A stretch of 42,748 nt of DNA, taken from an uncultured Eubacterium sp. GTDB lineage: Bacteria > Bacillota > Clostridia > Lachnospirales > Lachnospiraceae. The notes beneath the pieces are model-generated. The model saw only the letters and a list, made by a program, of their open reading frames with translations. It searched no databases and was not told the DNA's origin. Position 1 is the stretch's first letter. Every line of letters starts with the position of its first letter. Shown in pieces: positions 37,944 to 42,748 of the stretch. The DNA is taken from positions 1 through 42,748 of the forward strand of contig URYE01000014.1 of the NCBI GenBank assembly GCA_900551945.1, read 5' to 3'. The position numbers and the translations under genes were made by a program.

Positions 37944-37977
37944 AAAAAAGTCAGGCAAAATTTGCTTGACTTTTTTT
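37944..37977 (+). terminator. Intrinsic terminator after sigE
   Basis: AAAAAAGTCAGGCAAA (37944-37959) pairs with TTTGCTTGACTTTTTT (37961-37976), with one G-T and a few unpaired loop bases, and runs into seven T. The A-rich left arm means it could also work on the opposite strand. Confidence 0.8.
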
Positions 37978-38036
37978 AGTATGTTAGGGAAAATAGAAAT
38001 ATTGTGATATAGTAATTCAGAAATGGAGTTGAAGAT

Positions 38037-38204
38037 ATGGCAACACGAAAAGCACCAGTAAAAGTTAATAAAAGACGGCATAAAAGAAAAAGAAGTTTTA
38101 GATGGGATAAATTTATTGCCATAATTTTATTTGTAGTAGTAATTGTATTTGCATGTATAATATATAATGACATTTCGACTGGATTATTGACAATAAATAA
38201 ATAG
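38037..38204 (+). CDS. Small basic single-pass membrane protein
   Basis: A 55-residue protein I do not recognise. The first 25 residues are strongly basic (many Lys and Arg, for example NKRRHKRKR). One membrane segment follows at about 26-43 (FIAIILFVVVIVFACIIY), then a short tail DISTGLLTINK. The ATG has TGGAG and GAAG-type sequence just upstream. It lies between the sigE terminator and lepA in the same direction, and codon use matches its neighbours. A role in sporulation is possible from position alone. It is real-looking but could be a chance frame. Confidence 0.6.
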   Translation: MATRKAPVKVNKRRHKRKRSFRWDKFIAIILFVVVIVFACIIYNDISTGLLTINK

Positions 38205-38306
38205 TATATGTTGCTATGTGGAACAATTAATTAATTTTCACACATAAACAAATCACAGAATGATTATTTGTGTATGACGATAGAATGTAATTTAAAGGAG
38301 AAGTAT

Positions 38307-40121
38307 ATGTCAAAAATAAATCAGAAGAACATAAGAAATTTCTGTATCATTGCACATATTGACCATGGTAAGTCAACACTTGCAGACAGAATTATTGAAA
38401 AAACAGGACTTTTAACAAGTAGAGAAATGCAGGAACAAGTTCTTGATAATATGGACCTTGAAAGAGAGAGAGGAATTACAATCAAGGCACAGACTGTAAG
38501 AACTGTATATAAGGCACAAGATGGTGAAGAATACATTTTTAACCTTATTGACACTCCGGGTCATGTCGATTTTAACTATGAAGTATCAAGAGCGCTTGCT
38601 GCTTGTGATGGCGCTATACTTGTAGTTGATGCAGCACAAGGAATAGAAGCTCAGACTCTTGCAAATGTATATCTTGCGCTAGACCATGACCTTGATGTAT
38701 TTCCAGTTATTAATAAGATTGACTTGCCTAGTGCCGACCCACAAAGAGTTATAGACGAAATAGAAGATATAATTGGAATAGAAGCTCAAGACGCGCCTAG
38801 AATATCAGCTAAGAACGGTATCAATATAGAAGAAGTATTAGAGCAGATAGTAACAAAAATTCCAGCCCCAGTAGGTGATGAGAACGCACCACTTAAGGCG
38901 TTAATATTTGACTCACTATATGATGCTTACAAAGGTGTAATAATATTCTGCCGAGTAAAAGAAGGTACTGTAAAGAAAGGTACTAAGATTAGAATGATGG
39001 CAACTGGCGCAGTAGAGGAAGTTGTAGAAGTAGGATATTTTGGCGCAGGACAGTTTATTCCATGTCAAGAGCTTACAGCAGGTATGGTAGGATATATTAC
39101 AGCAAGTATTAAAAATGTAAGAGATACACGAGTAGGTGATACAGTAACAGACAATGAAAGACCTTGTGATGAGCCACTTCCGGGTTACAAGAAGGTCAAT
39201 CCTATGGTGTACTGTGGTTTATATCCAACAGATGGTGCAAAGTATCCTGACCTTAGAGATGCGCTTGAAAAGCTTCAGTTAAATGACGCATCACTTCAAT
39301 TTGAGCCAGAAACATCAATTGCCTTAGGCTTTGGTTTTAGATGTGGTTTCTTAGGCTTATTACATCTTGAAATTATTCAAGAAAGACTTGAAAGAGAGTA
39401 TAACCTTGACCTTGTAACAACAGCTCCGGGTGTTATTTATAAGGTGCATAAGACTAACGGAGAAGTAATTGACCTTACTAATCCGTCAAATATGCCTGAC
39501 CCATCAGAAATAGATTACATGGAAGAACCTATGGTAAGTGCAGAGATTATGGTTACAACTGAATTTGTAGGTTCAATTATGAAGCTTTGTCAAGAAAGAC
39601 GAGGTGTATATAATGGAATGGAATACATCGAGCAATCAAGAGCTTTATTAAAGTATGACTTGCCACTTAATGAAATAATTTATGATTTCTTTGACGCATT
39701 AAAGTCACGCTCAAGAGGTTATGCTTCGTTTGACTATGAAATGAAAGGTTATGAAAGGTCTAAGCTTGTTAAGCTTGATATTCTTATCAACAAGGAAGAA
39801 GTTGACGCACTTTCATTTATCGTATTTGAAGGAAGCGCAGAAGAACGTGGAAGAAAGATGTGTGAAAAGCTTAAAAAAGAAATACCTAGACAGCTCTTTG
39901 AAATACCTATTCAGGCAGCTATTGGAAGTCGTGTAATCGCAAGAGAAACAGTAAAGGCACTTAGAAAAGACGTTCTTGCAAAATGTTATGGTGGTGATAT
40001 TTCAAGAAAGAAGAAGCTTCTTGAAAAGCAAAAAGAAGGAAAGAAGCGAATGAGACAAGTTGGTAATGTAGAAATACCACAGAAAGCATTTATGAGTGTG
40101 TTAAAGCTTGATGAAGAATAA
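38307..40121 (+). CDS. lepA: Elongation factor 4 (LepA)
   Basis: A 604-residue translational GTPase that acts on the 30S subunit and on stalled ribosomes. G1 is AHIDHGKST near 14-22, G3 is DTPGH and G4 is NKID; EF-G-like domains II, III and V follow, with the LepA-specific C-terminal domain ending in the conserved [13 protein letters not shown] block. I start at ATG 38307, after AAGGAG; the upstream in-frame ATG at 38268 has no site. hemW overlaps its end by 11 nt. In many Firmicutes lepA-hemW leads into hrcA-grpE-dnaK, but here the run stops. Confidence 0.97.
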   Translation: MSKINQKNIRNFCIIAHIDHGKSTLADRIIEKTGLLTSREMQEQVLDNMDLERERGITIKAQTVRTVYKAQDGEEYIFNLIDTPGHVDFNYEVSRALAACDGAILVVDAAQGIEAQTLANVYLALDHDLDVFPVINKIDLPSADPQRVIDEIEDIIGIEAQDAPRISAKNGINIEEVLEQIVTKIPAPVGDENAPLKALIFDSLYDAYKGVIIFCRVKEGTVKKGTKIRMMATGAVEEVVEVGYFGAGQFIPCQELTAGMVGYITASIKNVRDTRVGDTVTDNERPCDEPLPGYKKVNPMVYCGLYPTDGAKYPDLRDALEKLQLNDASLQFEPETSIALGFGFRCGFLGLLHLEIIQERLEREYNLDLVTTAPGVIYKVHKTNGEVIDLTNPSNMPDPSEIDYMEEPMVSAEIMVTTEFVGSIMKLCQERRGVYNGMEYIEQSRALLKYDLPLNEIIYDFFDALKSRSRGYASFDYEMKGYERSKLVKLDILINKEEVDALSFIVFEGSAEERGRKMCEKLKKEIPRQLFEIPIQAAIGSRVIARETVKALRKDVLAKCYGGDISRKKKLLEKQKEGKKRMRQVGNVEIPQKAFMSVLKLDEE

Positions 40122-41358
40122 AAAAGATTTGGGGATATATATACATATCCCCTTTTGTAAACAAAAATGTATTTACTGTGATTTCTTGTCTGGCAGGGCT
40201 GACGATTCAACTAAGGAAAGCTATGTAAAGGCTTTATTAAATGAGATAAAGAATATTGCTAACATTTATAAAGCTACTATTGACGATTACAAAGTAAGAA
40301 CTGTATTTTTGGGCGGTGGAACTCCATCAGTTATAAATGCTGATTATATAAAAGAAATAATGGAGTGTCTTTATAATACATTTGATGTATCAAAAAATGC
40401 AGAGATTACAATTGAATGTAATCCGGGTACATTAGATAAGGTTAAGGCTGACACATATAAAAGCTGTGGGATTAATAGAATTAGCTTTGGACTTCAATCA
40501 ACAGATAATAATGAGCTTAAAATGTTAGGAAGAATACACACCTTTGAGAAGTTTAAGGAGAGTTTAAGCATTGCCAGACAAGCAGGCTTTGACAATATTA
40601 ATGTTGATATAATGTCAGCACTTCCGGGACAGACTTATGCTTCTTATAAAAGAACTCTTGAAAATGTAATTGCTTGTGACGTTGAGCATATATCGGCGTA
40701 CAGTCTTATTGTTGAAGAAAATACACCGCTTTATGATAAGCTTGATACAAACTATCCACCACTTCCTGATGAAGATACGGAAAGAGAAATGTATTACTGT
40801 ACTGAACAGCTTCTTGGTAATGCTGGGTTTAACCACTATGAGATATCTAATTATGCAAAGCCTAATTATGAGTGTAAGCACAATCTTTCTTATTGGGAAA
40901 GAACGGATTATCTAGGTTTTGGAATAGGTGCAGCTTCACTTTTTGAAGAAATCAGACATACTAATATATCGGATATAGATAAGTATATAAGTCTTAATAA
41001 ATGTGAACTTGTTTTTTCGCAGGATAGTTATAATGATTTGAATAAATCGGACATAAGTAACTTTGATGTTAAGAAGTGTTCTAAGGCTTATTATAAGAGG
41101 GAATTGTGGGAAGAAGAAAGTGAACTATCTGTTAGTGAGCAGATGGAAGAATTTATGTTTTTGGGACTTAGAAAGCTTAAGGGGATAGAAAAAAGTGAAT
41201 TTAAGATGTGCTTTGGGGTTGATATTTATGAAGTGTATGGTGAAGTGATTGAACAGAATGTTAATAAGGGGCTTTTGACGGATAAAGGAGATAGAATATG
41301 CCTTACTGATAGGGGGATAGATATTAGTAATACGGTTATGGCTGATTTTATGATATAA
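40111..41358 (+). CDS. hemW: Radical SAM heme chaperone HemW
   Basis: A 415-residue protein related to oxygen-independent coproporphyrinogen oxidase. The iron-sulfur ligands are C16, C20 and C23 in [19 protein letters not shown] and ECNPGTLD are the SAM-site motifs. The extra cysteine found in true HemN (CxxxCxxCxC) is replaced by Phe-containing CDF, which favours HemW, a heme-delivery protein, over HemN. ATG 40111 lies inside the end of lepA without a clear ribosome site, so it is probably translated by coupling. Confidence 0.92.
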   Translation: MKNKKDLGIYIHIPFCKQKCIYCDFLSGRADDSTKESYVKALLNEIKNIANIYKATIDDYKVRTVFLGGGTPSVINADYIKEIMECLYNTFDVSKNAEITIECNPGTLDKVKADTYKSCGINRISFGLQSTDNNELKMLGRIHTFEKFKESLSIARQAGFDNINVDIMSALPGQTYASYKRTLENVIACDVEHISAYSLIVEENTPLYDKLDTNYPPLPDEDTEREMYYCTEQLLGNAGFNHYEISNYAKPNYECKHNLSYWERTDYLGFGIGAASLFEEIRHTNISDIDKYISLNKCELVFSQDSYNDLNKSDISNFDVKKCSKAYYKRELWEEESELSVSEQMEEFMFLGLRKLKGIEKSEFKMCFGVDIYEVYGEVIEQNVNKGLLTDKGDRICLTDRGIDISNTVMADFMI

Positions 41359-41400
41359 GGCTTGAATTTTTGTATTTTGCGTTGGTTTAGGTTTCTATGG

Positions 41401-41554
41401 GATAGCAGGAGTATATAAGCATACACACACCAGAAAAAGAACAACAGGTTATATTTATATGCCATCATCGAACAAGGGTGTTCGCTGTTGTCATACAAAT
41501 ATAACTTGTTGTTCTTTTTAATGGTGCATTTAATGCTTATATACTCCTGCTATC
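41401..41554 (+). repeat. Family A nested hairpin, copy 4 (complete, best paired)
   Basis: Outer arms 41401-41422 and 41533-41554 are a perfect 22-bp inverted repeat. CACCA/TGGTG is next, flanked by the conserved unpaired ACACA and GCATTTA. Inner arms 41434-41461 and 41492-41519 pair over 28 positions with one G-T and one A-C. The apex is CGAACA (41469-41474), loop AGGG, TGTTCG (41479-41484). It lies in the 380-bp gap between convergent hemW and the AraC gene. Confidence 0.92.
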
Positions 41555-41738
41555 CTTATGGTAGGTTGTTGGGCGCAAAATACAAAAATTCAAGCTTGGT
41601 GGGAGTGAGTGTTGATAGAAGAATATAGCTAATTGTTTTCTAGCTTAATACTTATATGTTCTTAATATCTTTTATTATAGGTTGTTAGCATAAAATGCAA
41701 AAATTCAAGCTTGCAGGAGTGGGGATAGAAAAATATAA
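41530..41738 (+). repeat. Tandem imperfect repeat of the family A right end
   Basis: The stretch 41530-41626, which starts in the outer right arm of copy 4, is repeated in degenerate form at 41645-41738 with a period of about 115 bp. Shared blocks include TTAATxCTTATAT, TATCxTT, TAGGTTGTT and CAAAAATTCAAGCTTG, followed by a GGAGTG tract. The second unit keeps only the right arm and flank, without the rest of the hairpin, and ends at the AraC stop codon. Confidence 0.75.
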
Positions 41739-42587
41739 TTATTTTAGTAGTTTGGTAAATTGTCTTGGTGTAATTCCTGTATAGGCTTTAAATTCTCTTT
41801 GAAAATGTGCTTGGTCGCTGTAGCCGTTTATGTTGTAGATAAATTCACAGTTGTTTCGGTTAGGGTTTTCTATTATTTGCTTGAGTGCATATTGGAAACG
41901 TATGAATTTGCAGTAGTCTTTTGGGCTGTATCCGAAGGTGGTGGTGAATATTCGACTTATGTGGCGTGTGGAATATCCAAACATATCGGAAAGTTGTGAA
42001 ATAGTTATACAGCCATTAGCTGTTTTTATTGTATTCATAATGTTTTGTGTATTTTCTGGAATTGTAAAGTTCTTTTTGCTTTGATTAAGAAATTCGCAGA
42101 AGTATGTTACTTTTTCAGAAAATGATTTTGAAGCTTTTAATTGATTACATAGCTTGTATTCAAAGGAATTTTCTATAGGTGTATAGTTGATTACATCGGA
42201 AAACATATCGGCAGGTTTGGCGTTAGTGCGAATATTTTTGTTGAAGAAGCACACGTTATCATCAAAACGCACACAAAGATAGTTGTCGAACTTATCTATT
42301 GTTAAATTGAATTTTTTATTAGATGGTGCGACACAATAAAATTGTGAATTGTTATCGTTATTGTTATAACCGATAATCCATTCACAATAAGGTGAGGCGA
42401 TAAATTCAAGGAGAACGTTGTCATTTTCTTGTAAATCAGAAGTGTTAATATAATAATTATTGTAGTCATTAAATGTATATTCATATATTAACATATTAGC
42501 AGGAATATTTAAAAATGTCTGATTGGCATTACATTTATTAAGAAAATTATCAATAAATGGTTGGATAAATTGTAAATTGTTAAACAT
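41739..42587 (-). CDS. AraC-family transcriptional regulator
   Basis: A 282-residue protein. The N-terminal 180 residues look like a cupin-type sensor with an Asn-rich composition and no motif I can name. The C-terminal AraC DNA-binding domain has two helix-turn-helix units: ISQLSDMFGYSTRHISRIF and the second ending in GYSDQAHFQREFKAYTGITPRQF, the family signature. The ATG (complement of 42585-42587) follows CGGAGA. The target is unknown; the gene it regulates is often adjacent, probably beyond the right edge of this window. Confidence 0.92.
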   Translation of the reverse strand: MFNNLQFIQPFIDNFLNKCNANQTFLNIPANMLIYEYTFNDYNNYYINTSDLQENDNVLLEFIASPYCEWIIGYNNNDNNSQFYCVAPSNKKFNLTIDKFDNYLCVRFDDNVCFFNKNIRTNAKPADMFSDVINYTPIENSFEYKLCNQLKASKSFSEKVTYFCEFLNQSKKNFTIPENTQNIMNTIKTANGCITISQLSDMFGYSTRHISRIFTTTFGYSPKDYCKFIRFQYALKQIIENPNRNNCEFIYNINGYSDQAHFQREFKAYTGITPRQFTKLLK

Positions 42588-42643
42588 ATTGTATCTCCGT
42601 TCTTAAAATATGATTTATTTAGCTTAATTATCTTAAGTATAAA

Positions 42644-42674
42644 ATAATAATAAACTTTATATTAAAAAAGTCAA
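42644..42674 (-). promoter_or_regulatory. Possible promoter of the AraC gene
   Basis: Read on the minus strand, TTGACT (42669-42674) precedes an AT-rich stretch with TATTAT at 42644-42649, a 19-bp spacer. Spacing is not ideal, and alternative -10 matches lie 2 bp closer. The last 160 bp of the window hold no other gene I can support. Confidence 0.4.
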
Positions 42675-42748
42675 TACAATATGTCCGATTTTTTCAATAT
42701 TTTTTAAAATGAGAATGTATAATAAACACCATAGTTGAATAAGCAATG

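Noticed and set aside
41469..41484. CGAACA-N4-TGTTCG apex of family A read as a LexA/SOS box
   Set aside because: The Gram-positive LexA site is GAAC-N4-GTTC. Here the gap between GAAC and GTTC is six bases in all four copies, and the sites sit inside hairpins rather than at promoters.
1..42748. CRISPR array made of the repeated hairpins
   Set aside because: Copies are kilobases apart, have no regular spacers, and no cas gene is present.

Overview
The window is a chromosomal backbone segment of a low-GC, Gram-positive, endospore-forming Clostridia, most likely Lachnospiraceae. I infer this from AT-rich codon use, AAGGAGG-type ribosome binding sites, the def-fmt-rsmB-rlmN-phosphatase-PASTA kinase-rsgA-rpe gene order, a meso-DAP-type MurE, and spoIIGA-sigE directly after ftsZ. 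I see no rRNA, tRNA, CRISPR array, prophage or transposase gene.

Layout: (1) 1-1800, a THUMP/UPF0020-type RNA methyltransferase; (2) 2289-11034, ftsK/spoIIIE, fhs, murE, priA; (3) 11128-20487, a long translation and signalling run: def, fmt, membrane Zn-protease, rsmB, rlmN, PP2C phosphatase, PASTA Ser/Thr kinase, rsgA, rpe; (4) ychF alone on the minus strand; (5) 22554-35888, a rearranged division/cell wall (dcw) cluster: rsmH, ftsL-like, ftsI-like PBP, a PAS-GGDEF diguanylate cyclase, spoVD-like PBP, murD, ftsW, murA, ftsQ/divIB, ftsZ; (6) 36217-37933, spoIIGA-sigE, the sporulation mother-cell sigma factor and its activating protease; (7) a 55-residue membrane protein, lepA and hemW; (8) an AraC regulator on the minus strand.

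The genes are mostly conventional. The unexplained signal is between them. Family A is a roughly 152-bp nested hairpin found four times (1-105 truncated, 1820-1970, 22006-22158, 41401-41554). All copies share the same orientation, a fixed CGAACA-N4-TGTTCG apex and paired arms whose sequence differs between copies while pairing is kept. Its right flank is duplicated as a degenerate tandem unit beside two copies, and one such flank seems to supply the promoter of the first gene. Family B is a second hairpin type (20482-20731 and 26246-26340). It has a conserved 2x2 internal loop, a bulged A and recurrent A-A mismatches; the larger copy is capped by two hairpins sharing a GTCNT pentaloop. I recognise neither family.

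Other points of interest: a Spo0A-type spoIIG promoter (TTGACA, 21-bp spacer, TATAAT) followed by a perfect Shine-Dalgarno with no ordinary in-frame start codon after it; a 21-bp terminator hairpin touching the start codon of the spoVD-like gene; a diguanylate cyclase with its own promoter inside the division cluster; and a hairpin-rich leader before fmt. All coordinates and pairings were read by eye, and no database search was run.
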